From the NCBI GenBank assembly GCA_019009955.1, contig CM032230.1, positions 108,977,001 to 109,041,000 on the forward strand: a DNA stretch of 64,000 nt. The letters run 5' to 3'. Position 1 is the first letter of the stretch; each line of letters starts with the position of its first letter. This stretch comes from Riptortus pedestris. Taxonomy: Eukaryota > Arthropoda > Insecta > Hemiptera > Alydidae. Under the pieces are notes generated by a model that was not told where the DNA came from, did not search any database, and saw only the letters and a list, made by a program, of their open reading frames with translations. This document shows positions 1-13,448 of the stretch, piece after piece. The position numbers and the translations under genes were made by a program.

Positions 1-3000
1 ACTTTGTGATAGACCACTCCAAGCCTATTGATGAAATAATTTAAAAATAAATGTGTTCAATTTTCAACATTCTTATAATAGTTTAAATTGAAAACACATG
101 ATTTTAATTCCAGCAATTTTAATTATTAAGGATGGTTTACAGAAGCATATTATTATTTATATTTTCTTTTCTGTGAAAACGAACTCAATTTGAAAAACAT
201 TTAACGATTTATTATATATATTGATCTGAAACTTCTTTCTTTCTATGTTAAATATATGTTGTCCAAACCTTTTATTTTCAGAAAGGAAGTTTCACAATAC
301 TTGACTATTTAGATTCTTTTAATATTACCCCAAAAAAAAAATAAGGATGATGTGTGACTTTCAAAGAGTTAAGTAATTACCAGTTCCCAAACATATGCCT
401 GAACAAATGTGTATTATTTGAATGAACCTCAAGTTTTACCCACAAACCTAAACCAATCAGATAGTTATAGACGCCTACATTTAACTTGTCCATAATAACT
501 CAGCTGCCACTGAACTTAAAGGTGGACCCATGCTTCATATTTCTATTTCACAATATTTCTTCAGGCCCTCATTATTTAAGACCACAATTGGCATACAAGG
601 GGAAATAAAGTTGACAAATCACTTATTAGGAACGATAAAAGCAGATGTATATGCATACAATATTTTAGAAATACGAGTACAGACATTTTATATATATATA
701 TATATATATATAAGTATAATGCCAAGAAGTTATTAGTAATAAACTTTTAAGTCACTTTTCTTTTATTTATTTTTTTGGTGTAAAACATTCCACATGACTA
801 TTAATTAACAATTTCTCGGATTAATCATACAAGGTAAAATATATTTTTATTTGTTTAAGTGTAAGTTAATTTGTGCCAAATCCATATAAATAAAACTCTA
901 GGATAAATCTGTTATTCTACTTTAATTCGGCAGGGATATTATTTAAAATAATTGTAAGAACAATGTCAACAAAACTGAAATTTTTGCCTGTCTGCCTGTG
1001 CCTGGTTGTTATTTAATCATTTAAGAAGGGTTTGAAGAATTTTAAAATTTTCAAAATTTGTAAAACACCTACAAGGTACAACATAGTGAATTCGATTTTC
1101 CAATTAGGAGTGGAGTTTACTTAGAAGTGAAAATATATAGCTCAACATATTTTTCATGAACTTTACTTATGTAAAAAAAATGTGAATAATAAATTATGTT
1201 TAAAGTGCCTGATTTATTCTAAGTCAATTGGTGAGTGTTGAATCAAAGGAAAGTATAGGTATAGGCTAACTGAACTAATTAATGGCCCAGTAGAGTATTT
1301 TATTTGACATTATTAGTCAATTTCTTCTGTGGAGGAAGTAGATAGGAAGAAAATTTTCTACAACACTAAGATTTACTTTAACATTCAGTATGCTATTCGC
1401 AACTATACAAGGTCTTTTATGAACTGACTGTGATCCTTTCAGCTTTGCCTTTGTGCCCATCCCTCTATCTGCACCAGCCTTTATATTTTTGCTATGAACA
1501 GAAAAAGATTGGGCATACATTTGTATATTGATATTCGTTGCCACTTCCTCAAAATTAGTTTTAGCTTATTGTTGAGGGGGGGGCTTAGAAACATATTTTA
1601 ATGGGATGTATGTTGTAATAGACTGATGAAAAGTTGTTGGCATTTTACAATCATCCTCCCTCCTCTTATGTTGGGTACTAATTTGTTGAATACCTCATCA
1701 CTGATATATTATATATATTTTAACCTTTTATTATTTTCATATTCGTGTGAAAATCTGTTTGAGGCAATTTCCACTAACTTTATTCATATATCATTTTTCT
1801 TTTATGTTTATGCTAAGTTCTTATTAAATGGAGATTCTAGATTGTATCTGTTTATTTCTATTTCATCTGTCTTTTTCTGTTGCTCACATAAAGGCATATT
1901 CTAATAAAATTTCAGTGTAATTTCAGTTTTTTGCTTAGCTTATTAATACAAGCAACTAACATATTTTTAGTGAGCTTCCAATTTGTTTGTTTATTAAATT
2001 AAATGGTAATAGTTGAAGAATAAATAAATTCTTGGGTTGTTATAACAACAAACCCGCCATCTTGATAGTATTTGCACTCAGTTCTTGGATGATTTTAGAA
2101 AATTATTTTTATTATCTTTATGAAATTTATACTACAAAGCCTAATTATGGCTGGTTATCTCCAGAAGCTAAACGTAAGATAGTGTTCAATGTTTTATACT
2201 TTGAAGGAATACTGTTTGAAATCACAAGTATCCTGAATCATAATTTGCCCTCTTTTAAGACTCATCTTCATTAATATATTTCAGGTAAATATAAGCCTAA
2301 TTTAATATTTTATACCTATAAATTATACAGCAAGACAATCCTCACACCTTTCTAATGTTAAATATTTAAATGTTTTGTCATATTCTTTTTAATACAAATT
2401 GTTTTAGTAAATTTATAGAAATATTTAAATACTGCAAATTCATAGTTGGAGCGATCTCAAATATAAGATTATTAAATAGGCTTTAGGTAATCAATAAAGG
2501 CATTAAGGAGTAAGGGTTTAAATGTGCATACATTTTCGGAGAAAGTAGTTTGAACACAAATACTTTTATGAAATTGTAATAAAAAATGAAAGAAATGTTA
2601 TTGCATTTAGTCAGTTCCATTTTTAGAAAAACAATCATCTAATACACTAACATGCAGCAGACAGATATTAGCTATAGCTACGCACAAGCACAATTTTAAT
2701 TTTATTTTTAATGACATACACTATATATATATAGACGAAATATATTTAAGCACAAAACACTTACACTTAAATCTATTTCCCTAAAAAAATCTAAAAATAA
2801 TACTGATGGATTAAATTGATATAAAATAAATAAATTATAATGAACATGGACGTATATTTACAACACACACAGGAAATGAATAATAAAACAATATTATTGT
2901 AACTAGTGCTTTTTGATAGTAACAAAAACTTTGTACATGATTAATTGTGAATTAAAAGAATGTTCAACACATTTGGTGGCGATTGCTGATAGATAACTGA

Positions 3001-5927
3001 TTAACTCACAGATAATCTAGATTTATTTTGCTCCGGATTAATATAACAATGGCGTAAGTTGTAATTCATCCTTGGATCAGTATAAAAATAGCAATACTGA
3101 AGACCTCCATGCATACATGCTACCTGCCACCAATGCAAAGTAATTATTTCAAAGCATTTATATATATAGAATAAGCATGAAATGCATTACATTCATCTGT
3201 ACATTCTTGAATAAGAAAATGTCTTTCTGATGTAATGCATAATAATATATGTTCACTTTCAGGTAATTAAGGAAAAAAAATTGAAAATTGTACTCTCAAT
3301 ATTTACTATTTGAATCAAAAGAATTGAATTGATTTGATACTGTTTAGTCTTATGAAACAAGAAATCTCAGATAGAGTAGAAGAGCAATCATCATTAGAAT
3401 TCGTTAATTTAGAGCATTAAGATAATTCGTAGTTTTAAAATCATGATACTAAAGAAACATCAATCGTTTTCTATTTGACAGAGGGTTTATATATAATTCT
3501 ACAAATCGATTAAATAATAATTACAGATTCTGGAATGGGGGAAAGTGGGGGGGGGGGAGGAATAGAAGAAAGAAAGCTACAATATTTAATGAACTCCAAA
3601 TCAAGGATTTCTTTTAAAAAAAATGAAAGTAAGGTTATATTATCTTTTCCCATGGGTAGCTTATGTTTTAAATACTGGTTAACTAATTTATAATTGTGCA
3701 AAAATTAATTGTAAATATGCATTTGTGAGGGATAGAAAAAGGTATAATCAGTAATTCACTAGAGATTACAGACATAATATAAGGGGGGGGGGGTATCTAA
3801 TTTTTATTTTTCCCTTAATATATTTTTTCTGGCATTTAATTTAAAATAAAATAAAGATAGTTTCAGATCAATAATAATTGATTAACATATATATCTTTAA
3901 TATTTTTTTTCTTCAAAACACATGCGTAAATACTTAAAGTCAGAATATATAAAGCACAGTGTTCCTAATAAGAGTGACTTTTCATAAAATTATAATAGAA
4001 CACATTAAAGTTTAAAACTTAATAATTGGTATGTCTTCTCTTTATTTCTACTTTATTGCTGGAGTTAAAAATGTTTACTGAAATGAAAAGAATACCTCTG
4101 AATGCACAGGGCATGTACTGAGCAAATGAAGTAAATAATCAATCTGGTGTTAAAACAAAGTTAGGGAATTTTAAAAGTTTGGAGAGCAAGTATATGATGT
4201 GAAATAAACAATACTTTAAATATTTGTTTTCAATGAGGATTACAAACCAAACAAAAAAGAAATTATGGGACCATTTTCATAATTTGTATTGATAGGGCAA
4301 AATATTTGTTCCATAAAGGTGTGAACTTTTTCAAAAAAGATTGTTTAAATTTGAAAAACAACTGCATGGCCAAGTCTTAGTAACATCAGATCCTACAGTG
4401 GGGCTCAGCGTATAAGCACAACTAATTGCATGTTGTGCTTTGAGGTAAAACAAATATTTTATTTATCCCATTGTCTCATTATTTGGAAGGTCACTTGAGG
4501 CTCCTAATAAATAAATCTTGTATAGGGAGTTTGACACATATAAAGGTGGACAAGGAAAAAAGTTTATCTTGCAGAGGGCTGGTTAAAGTGAGCAGATTTT
4601 TCATATTCCGGGACACACATGATATTCTAGTACAGATGGAGTCATCAGCAAATTCAATTATCTGTTTCTCACTTAATCAGACAGAACTCTATTCAAATAA
4701 GACTAGAAATCTGAGCTGTTCACAACATATTCAACAATATAATAGCTTAATTTGAAATCGTACAAGTCAAATTGGGGGCTTAATGGATGCTGGAGATGCT
4801 TAAATACGATTAAATCTGTAAATATTTCAGTTAGAGAAAATTTGTAAAACAATAATTACAGAGTATTATCTTTAATATTATTTATTTAACATTATATAAT
4901 AATGGAGATAAGTACAATTTTATATCCCACTCTTTCTCTAAGCCCCCACTTCATACAGTACAATTTAGAACACTAACAAACTTGAATTTTAGTTTTACAC
5001 AAAACATTTACATATCGAGATTGGTAATTATCTAAACAAAGTGTGGTTGGTTGAGGATTAACCAACATAAGGAATAACATCTCAAGGAGATAAATTTGAA
5101 CGGGCCTCCATTTTAAGTGCCTAGTGGAGATTTTAAGAAATATTTCAAAAATCGCTTAGAGAATTCATACCCAGTAGGTTATCCTTAAGGGATATTTTCT
5201 AACAGACCCAGGCCTTGTTATTAGAATAAGTGAGGATAACAGTACTGGATTTTTACACCATCATTTAATTATTTGTTTAAGTCCATGCCTTTTAATTCAT
5301 TTATTTAAAAATTAATCTTCAGGTAATGAATTACGTTCCTTAATTATAACTGATTTCATACATGTACATATATTGTGTGCTTTAGTGCATTGGTTTAATA
5401 ACAACCTAATTCATAACTGTTATAAAACATTAAAATAATGATTATTTACGTTTTCAAATTTAGAAAAACAGGAGTGAATAATTAATAAAATCAGTTTTCA
5501 TGCTTACCAGAAATTTGCAATTCCCCTAAAGCATTAAATCAAACCATAGGACTCAATTCATTTGATTCATAAATTATAAATACATTTAAAAAATTATTAA
5601 AACAAATAAAATTAAAAAAATAAGTGAACATAAAAAATATATATGTATATAATCTGGAAAATAATCAAAGAATGGCACTACATTTAAATAGCATATTAAG
5701 TCATTTATATTTTATTTCTAACATCGAATGATCAAAACATGCTAGTCTTGAGAAGATGCAACAATCAGCATTTTAAACTGCACCTAATAAACATAAAATA
5801 AATATTTTTAAAAACTTACAACTAGGAAAATATAAAACATAAGAATTTATTTTTCTTATTTGAATAATTCTATCCTAAGAAACCAAATACTGCAGGTTGG
5901 AGTGGGAACTGAAATTGGTCTTAGCAG

Positions 5928-6010
<83 letters not shown>

Positions 6011-9000
6011 GAAGTATAACAAGTGAGGGCTGAGACTGCGCGAAATGCCCATGAAAATATATAAATATGAACTACTCCAGTTATGAGAATCAGATATTGA
6101 AAGAAAGAAGTAGGTACACAGAGTCTCAGATATCTTGGTTTCATTAATCCTGGTGTAGGGGAGCAGCTTCAGTATTATTTTATTGGTTGAGTTTGCCAGA
6201 GCTTAGTCCTACACCACACCATGAAAAAATGAACAATAGGATATATGTGTGTGTGTATGTGTTCATGTGGCCCATGCCTCATGATAGGCAATAGCATCCA
6301 TTATTCCTCTTAGCACTTGAAAATGGCATGGACATGCCGAAAGACTGAGTGCAATAAAGTAAAATGTACATTGTGGGAAGACTTTTCTTCATCCATATAT
6401 ATAAATTACTAATTAATGTATTTATAAATAACTTAAAATTTTATGTTTTTAATAGATGGTATAACTATTTATTATTATTTTTTAAACATTTTTCATATAA
6501 TAAAACTACTCATTTTACCTAATATAAAAATAAATATTAATTATAAATCAGATTTTTTTTTTTTTTAAATTCTAAAATAAGAGATCGTTTTTATCAGTTT
6601 TATTTGTATATTACAAATTTATAAATCAAAGATCCAAACACCTTCATGGGCCATGGGACAATGAGGCGACCTTAGGATATATAATTTTTTATGAAGGAGT
6701 AGAATAAGGTGGTGGTCAGGGTTTGATTGGGAACTGCCATTGAATAATTGCCGGTGTGCATTATTATGCCAATTTTTGAGACCTGCTACTGTTAGAGAGA
6801 GTTTATAAAAAAGAAATATTAGTGTAATAATAATTTATACAGTCAAACTACCTCATTTTCTATGTTAAACTTTATTTGTTTATTTATATTATTTTTGAAT
6901 GTAAATTATTTATTTTTTTTAGAAGATTCTTAACCATTTATCCATGTGTAATTGATTATGATGAAGAAATACTACAGTTCCATATTTCTTGTAGAGTATT
7001 TGGACTTGGTGTTCAGTAATTTGGCTGGTGTTCAGTTTATCAGTTTCAAATAAAAAATGTTTACTTTATTACTGTTAAATATTTTAGCCTTAAGGTTTTA
7101 ATACCAAATTCTGAAGTTATGTTCTTGAGGTAGGAGTCACACAATTAATTTTATTTGGAGTATGATTAAAGGCTTCAATGTTGACCTTAGATTCATTTCA
7201 ACAGTGGCTACTCATCATCCTGATGCGATCAAGTAGCAGCTTGGAAATAAAAGTAGTTATTTTCCTCTCTAATGCTACAAACATGGCTGGTTCATCTTAT
7301 TAGTTGTTTGATATTCACTACAGCAATGTGGTTCTGGTCCTTGCCCTTCATGGGCTACTGAACTAAAAAAACATCATTTAGTTTTATGCAATGCAAACAA
7401 AAAAGTATTAATGTTTTAACTACCTTTTCACAAAGAAATGGAACTTTTAATGCATTGTATAAAATTTAAATTGTATAATTCCTGATTAATTTACTTTTTA
7501 TTAATGTCTCTCTATGCCAGTCACTAATATGCTGGGGAGATAAAGAATACAAATGAATAAAGAAAACACAAGAATAATGAAATTCTTTTTAATCTAATTC
7601 CATTCTATTCTATGTCTAATTCTATTAATCGAGACTCTGGTGTACCATCATTCCATTAATTATAATAAAATAAAACTCAGTATCATTAATTATTATAAAA
7701 GAATAGAATTTGTTTATTATATAAAATGAATGTATTTTTTGTTTTATTTTGCCTGACGAATGACAAACTTTCCCACTCACACCTGATATAAGTTTGAATA
7801 AGAAAAAAAAAAGATTTTCTTTTATAAATAGAAAATAAATGGATTTTCTAGTGTGCTACCATGAATAACTACTTATTTCTTTTTATTTGAAATATTTGTA
7901 AGCTAAGTAACATAGCATTCCCAAATATTCCTTATACAATAAACCACAAATGCAGACATGCCCATGCAAGAAATTCACCTAAAAATAATTGCTTAAGTCA
8001 AACTTCTTTAAAACTCAAGAGTCATATACATTTATGTATCTTTTAAAAAATTACTTATAAATGAAAAATGTCAGAGTTCTGTTGGCAGAAAATGCAGAGA
8101 AAGTGGTAATCAAATGCATTTTCAAAGTTCATGTAAAATTAATACTGACTGAGCTAGAAGCTTCAAAATTAAAGTTATTTGGGTAAAACAAAAATGACCA
8201 AGTTCTTAAAATCACTAATCATCTCAATTAGATTTCTAAAATATATTTCCTGTTTAGTTAAAAATATTTTTTTTAGTAGTTTTTAATTACTTTGACACTT
8301 TTTTTAGGGGTTTAAAACTGAAGCTCCTAGAGAAATGTATAATTAAACAATCTACAACTTAACAGTCTTGAATGATAGACTAAAAAGTTCAAAAATAATT
8401 TCTCTTAAGCTGAATATACAGTATTCTTATTGTGTTGGACTTGTATAGTGGTGGTGCTTTAATAGATAAAAGCAATATGCACATGTACTAAAGATACCGG
8501 TGTTTGAGGTGGCAATTGGATACTATTCATTATTTAATTGTACGGTCAATGAGCTTCAAGTTCAGACCATCCATTCCACCAACTCCCCACTCAGGATTAT
8601 GAGTCAATTGAGAAGCTACTTAAAGAAAAAAGTAGTGATCTTTAGTCTGGAATGCTACCACTATATGACAGAACACTCAACAGTGTTCCTGGCCCCTAGC
8701 CCTTCATGGGCAGTGGACACCAAGATTTTAATTTTTTTTTCTTAGTGTATCAACAAAAGACGTAATAAAAAAATCCAGACTAAGTCACAGGTTGAACTGG
8801 GAAAAAAGTGTAACCCGTTGAGACATAGTTATCAGGCTGGAGAACACTACTTTCTCTCTCTAATACAGGCTACTTACTATCTTTCTTTAATTCTGCAGTT
8901 TCCTTATCTTAGTTATCACTAAGTTTTAGTGTTCCATACAATTTTAAAATTTCTCATTTTTGGAGTTTTAAATAAACTAATCTACCTTTGTAATGGATGC

Positions 9001-9514
9001 ATATGTATAACTCGACCCCTTTATCTGCACTTAGTGAGCATTAGAACTATCTACACTTCTGCAGAATCCAATCATAATGATTAAGGTATAATAAGTGATA
9101 TATGTATTTAAATTACCAACTAATTCCCACTAGCCTTAAAATTTTACTTCACTCTGAGTCACATAAGAATGTGCCATTATTTCTACACATGGTTAGATGT
9201 CTGGTTAGAATATTTCCGTTCCATGCCTTGTTTGTTACATGATTTTATTGACCAAGGCTCCCCATTTATATATTCAAGTAGATTTAATTTTGAGGATACA
9301 GGGCTGAATCAGGCTGATAAGTAGATGAACACCAACCTTAATAAGGTTAGTGCCAGGCCAATATTTCTGGTTAAGCATAACCAAAATAAATAAATTTGTA
9401 TTATGAAAGAAATATAAATTTAATTTATGGTCTTAGTTATTCTTCATAGTGAAAAAAAGGATAGTCTAAATTTCTAAATAAGATATTTATAATTCATTTA
9501 TATTTAGAACTTAC
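1..9514. other. AT-rich non-coding stretch, no gene recognised
   Basis: I see no exon, RNA gene or recognisable transposon protein here. The open frames are short, AT-rich and look random. Contents are homopolymer runs, a TA microsatellite at 687-712, a longer one at 5928-6007 with a moderately complex flank (5880-6360), and short G runs near 3545 and 3783. On the minus strand this lies downstream of the last identified coiled-coil exon, whose donor at 9514 shows the transcript continues. It is therefore probably a further intron, or contains a 3' exon that I could not see. None of the AGCAG-family repeats that crowd the right half of the window occurs here. Confidence 0.6.
5928..6007. repeat. 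(TA)n microsatellite
   Basis: About 80 bp of uninterrupted TA. It is not inside any repeat family that I recognise. Confidence 0.97.
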
Positions 9515-9661
9515 CTGCTCTAAGAGCCTCAGCTTTCTCCGGTGCGTCTGCTCTTCTAACCTGTCTACATACTCCCGCAGTTCTTCGATCTCCTCCTTCA
9601 CCTGCTGCACCGTGTCTAGTTCCTGCTTGATTGCCACCATATCCCTCTTCACCTCACTTAC
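9515..9661 (-). CDS. coding exon of an unrecognised coiled-coil protein (last exon seen)
   Basis: A 147-nt exon of 49 codons, phase 0 on both sides. On the minus strand it is preceded by an AG acceptor (…TTGTAAAG) and followed by a strong donor (CAG|GTAAGT). It starts VSEVKRDMVAIKQELDTVQQ and ends RRKLRLLEQ. Residues are almost all charged or leucine-like, with heptad spacing, lacking proline, so it should form a helical coiled coil. Codons are GC-rich, unlike the AT-rich flanks, which argues for selection. It joins in frame to the exon at 11043-11199. Coiled coils usually mediate dimerisation or scaffolding, but I do not recognise the family and assign no function. The transcript continues past this exon; I found no further exon or stop. 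Confidence 0.85.
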
Positions 9662-11042
9662 CTTTACAACAAAAATATATTTATTTAAATAATGTAATAC
9701 AATATTGTAATTGTAGTACTATAAAAATACTATTTGGAGGTAAAAAAGTACAAAATGTTTTGGAGGTAAAGAATTTAGTCATTAACTAAGGACCCACTAA
9801 ATACTAATTTTGTGAGAATTTAAATTTAAATATTATAAGTTTTTCCAGAAACATAAGTTTCTGTTACTTTTGATAACAAACCCTATTTGTCATTTGATTG
9901 TGATTATGGACTATTGATGTGTTTTCATACCAACTGGGGCAAAAAAAATATCAGTAGCACAAATCCCATTTAATATTTTGAATCACGTTTTTTAAGAATT
10001 TATGAATTTTAAAACCAAAGTCTGATATTTACTAAAACAAATTTAAACCGTGCGGCACAATGACTTAGGTAAGCAGGAATTACAATATTAGTTAGATATG
10101 CTCAGTGACTGAAAGTGAAAATCAGATAAGTAAAGTAGGTCAGTTACAAAATGCTGAAACCCCCAAAAAAAAAAAAAAAAAAAAAATCAAATAACTCCTT
10201 TCATTCCTTCCTTCTACTCATGTTATATAAACAATACTCTGTTATATAATACATTCGAAAGCTTAAATACCAAATATTGTTTTCGAGAGACCTTTATAAT
10301 ATGATATACATGCAAATATGTTCTGGTGGCACCCCCACTCCTTCTTTTGTTCTTGGGCTACTAAAATTTGAATGATTGTGATAAAAATTATTCTGATTTA
10401 TTATAAATTACAGTACTAGATAAGTAAATAGTTTTCAATAAAATTAATAAGTTATATTAGATATATTTCAGTAACTTCCGGTAGAATATGCCTATCTATC
10501 TGTTCAGCTCTGAGTGGTTGGCAGACCTGTTTGTTTACAATTCAGACACTTTCCATTGGGAGGTTATTAAAATTGACTAAAACATTTCTCATTACCGTTT
10601 GCATTTATTCACTTAATGTTCACGGTGGTTTTATATGTTTCTAGTAAATCCGTTTTTTTTTTATTGTAAAACTTCACGTAGGAAATCTGCTTAGATTACG
10701 CAGCCCCTGTGTTATGGACTTTTTTAGTAATCAGTCTTCTATAAACCCCTGTTTCTACTTATCCGAGTTTCACTTTGAGTAACTGCGTCACTAAAAATCT
10801 CAAAATCAGCTTGTGTTTCCATTCCTATCTACATATGCTTCTCACTAGAGGAGAAATAGACAATAGATGGTGATTTGAGATTGTAAGCATGTCATGAGCC
10901 AATTTGAGAAAATCTGCCCTGGTGTGATGGGCGTTTTCATTACTTAGTTGCCCCTCAAATGATTTTTTACTTAGACTTGAATATGGAAACTAATTTCATA
11001 TTCATTTCATGCTTTTACTTTTTTTTTTAAAGAATATATTAC
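9662..11042 (-). other. intron of the coiled-coil gene
   Basis: The interval between two coding exons with matching phase 0. It holds the 5'-truncated AGCAG-family copy listed at 10200-10722 and a poly-A run at 10164-10186. Nothing else is recognised. Confidence 0.75.
10200..10722 (+). mobile_element. AGCAG-family repeat, right part only
   Basis: It ends with the family right end: GGAAATCTGCTTAGATTACG followed by CAGCCCCTG and a degenerate GTTATGGACTTTTT. The upstream part resembles the long right segment found in the copies at 35223-35987 and 52509-53424 (reverse). Shared phrases include the AAATACCAAATATTG box, the CACCCCCACTCCTTCTTT box, and CTCATTACC before the end. The left arm and core are missing. 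The copy lies inside an intron of the coiled-coil gene in the antisense direction. It is non-coding. Confidence 0.75.
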
Positions 11043-11199
11043 CTCCGATTGGCAGGATTCTACAGACTTGGTGAGCTCCTGTAGCTGGTTCCGGATCTCA
11101 GAGAGCGCAACCGTCGTCTCGAGCTGTCGGTCGCTCCGCTGGAGCTCGTCCAGCTTCGAGTTGAGGTTTATGCTCATCACAGTCACCTGTTTTTGCAGA
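11043..11199 (-). CDS. coding exon of the coiled-coil protein
   Basis: A 157-nt exon: one nucleotide completes a codon from the previous exon, then 52 codons follow. The acceptor is TTTGGTTCCAG|T and the donor is GGAG|GTAATA. The peptide begins LQKQVTVMSINLNSKLDELQ and ends ESCQSE, and is rich in L, E, Q, K and S with heptad-like spacing. The first base T completes AG|T (Ser) from the exon ending at 20646, and the end is phase 0, matching the exon at 9661. Codon use is GC-rich (CTC, CAG, GAG, CGG) against an AT-rich background. This is the middle of the helical region of the protein. The family is not recognised. Confidence 0.88.
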
Positions 11200-13391
11200 C
11201 TGGAACCAAAGAAGAAAACACTAACGTTGCTGAATGAATAAAGAAGATAGTAATAGTGAAAAAATAGAAATAAAGTAAAGAAGAAATACATTTGTGCATA
11301 CACTGCCTTGTTCAGACATTCTGAACAAAAGACATTTCAAATTTTGAAAAAAAACCTTTGCTAATATTTTCAGTTCTAGAAAGGAATAAAAAGTCAATTT
11401 ATTTTTTTTATTCTTACAAAGGGTGGTAGCGGAAGTATTTACAAATACAACACTGAGAAACTGAACAAAATGAAATATTGAGCAGAACACAGTTTAGGAG
11501 CATTCCCTGCCAATATGTTTTATGTGATTGAGATAATAATAAAATCACAGTTAAGTACATACTACGCAATTATCAACAATGAGTTTTGTTGGTAGATTAC
11601 TATTTGCATTTAAAATATTTCACATTTTAATCAAATACAGTTAATTAGAAACAGGTTAATTATAAACATTTTGATTTAAACTTTAAAAAAATCTCGCATC
11701 TTCCAATAATGTGAAACGTATTATTTTATTTGGTTTGAGTATTATCTTATGGACATTTAGCCCCTAATGGAGGGTAAATTGGGGGATTATTTAATGAAGG
11801 AGGTACCAAAAGAGAATCAAGATAGGACATACCGAAGGAGACGCAAGACTTTATGAAGGAACTGAGCTTACACAGCAGCTGTTTGCCACTCCTCGCTGAG
11901 TATGTTATAATAGACTCAATTGGAATCATAAATAACCAAATGTATGGCTGATAATAATTTTTAATTTGCATTATTATTCTGATTATATATATATATTTCT
12001 TTTTTTTATATTTATTATTAATATACTTGTATATCTTATATTATTATAGTAGATTTATATTATCACTCATTATTTTAATAAATTATTTTATGAATTTATA
12101 CTATTATTAATCTGAAAAACGGTTACAATTATTTTTTTTTAAATAAGTATCGGCCACGTGGATGATTTATTTATGTGTGTCTACCCTCATGTATTTGGGC
12201 AATCCAAACTTTTATTACTGAATAAAGTTTTTTTTCTTTCCAAATTTGATCGATAATAATCAAAGAATGATAGGCACTATGCTTAATTCCATAAATCTAC
12301 AACTTCTTATTCTTACAAAGGTGCAATAATGATGAGATTATAAGGTTTATTTTTCTGGGGACAGTGAACCCTATAAATGTAAGAATCTACAAATGAAAGT
12401 AATGCTAACCAGTTTTGAATGATAAATTGATACAAACAAAACAATAGCATTACCCTGTAATAAAGATCATTAGACTAGACGAAAGAATGGCTGTTATTTA
12501 GATTGAAAATTTTTATGTGACTTTTATATTATTTATTTTGCTGTTTTTATTGTTATGGCATATAATAATCATTAATATAAATAAATGCAAACCGAAATTT
12601 ACTGATTAACAACAATCTAACTCATAAAGTTTATATAACATAGGAAAATTGTTTTTGTTTGTTTTTCACTAGAAATGTTATAATTTATCCCACTTCACTT
12701 TCAGAACAATACAACTTAAAATTTACCAACTTCATAAACTACAAATTTAACATTATAAAGAAACGAATAAGGATATTTAATATATGAGAAGTGACACATC
12801 TCAAACTCAATAACTAGAAATAAATAAAGGAGCCAGAATTTTGGAGCAATACATTTAAGATGCTATTTAGCTATGAGATTTTCAACAAAGGCTACGAATT
12901 GAAACAAAAATACTATGAAAAGAAAAATAACAAACCTGACTATCCATACACCTACCATTTTTAAGAACAAAAAAAAAAGAGGGATTTTGTAAAAGTGCTA
13001 CTAATAAGAGGAGAATCAGCAACAATAATCCATAACAAGGTACAAGTACATTCTAAATAAAATGATTTTTTGTCTGCTCATTATAAAGGTAACAAAGTGA
13101 GCCATATGAAAAGAAGGGGTGTGGGAGCCAATTCTGTAATGTCCTTAGCATAGACTTCGACTCCTATGAAACCTCTAGAGCAATAAGCCTTAAGTTGCAA
13201 TAGAATAAAAAAAAAAAAAAAAAATATGCTAGAAAAAATAGTTGATGTTTAGAGAAAAATCCTGGTCCACTGACATAATAAAGAAGCTTGTGAAGCATTT
13301 ATCAGCCAGATTTGTTTGTAAAACTACTGAAAATTATGACTTTTCCAAGAACAAATACTTGAAAATAACAAAAATAAAGTTAAAATACTAC

Positions 13392-13448
<57 letters not shown>
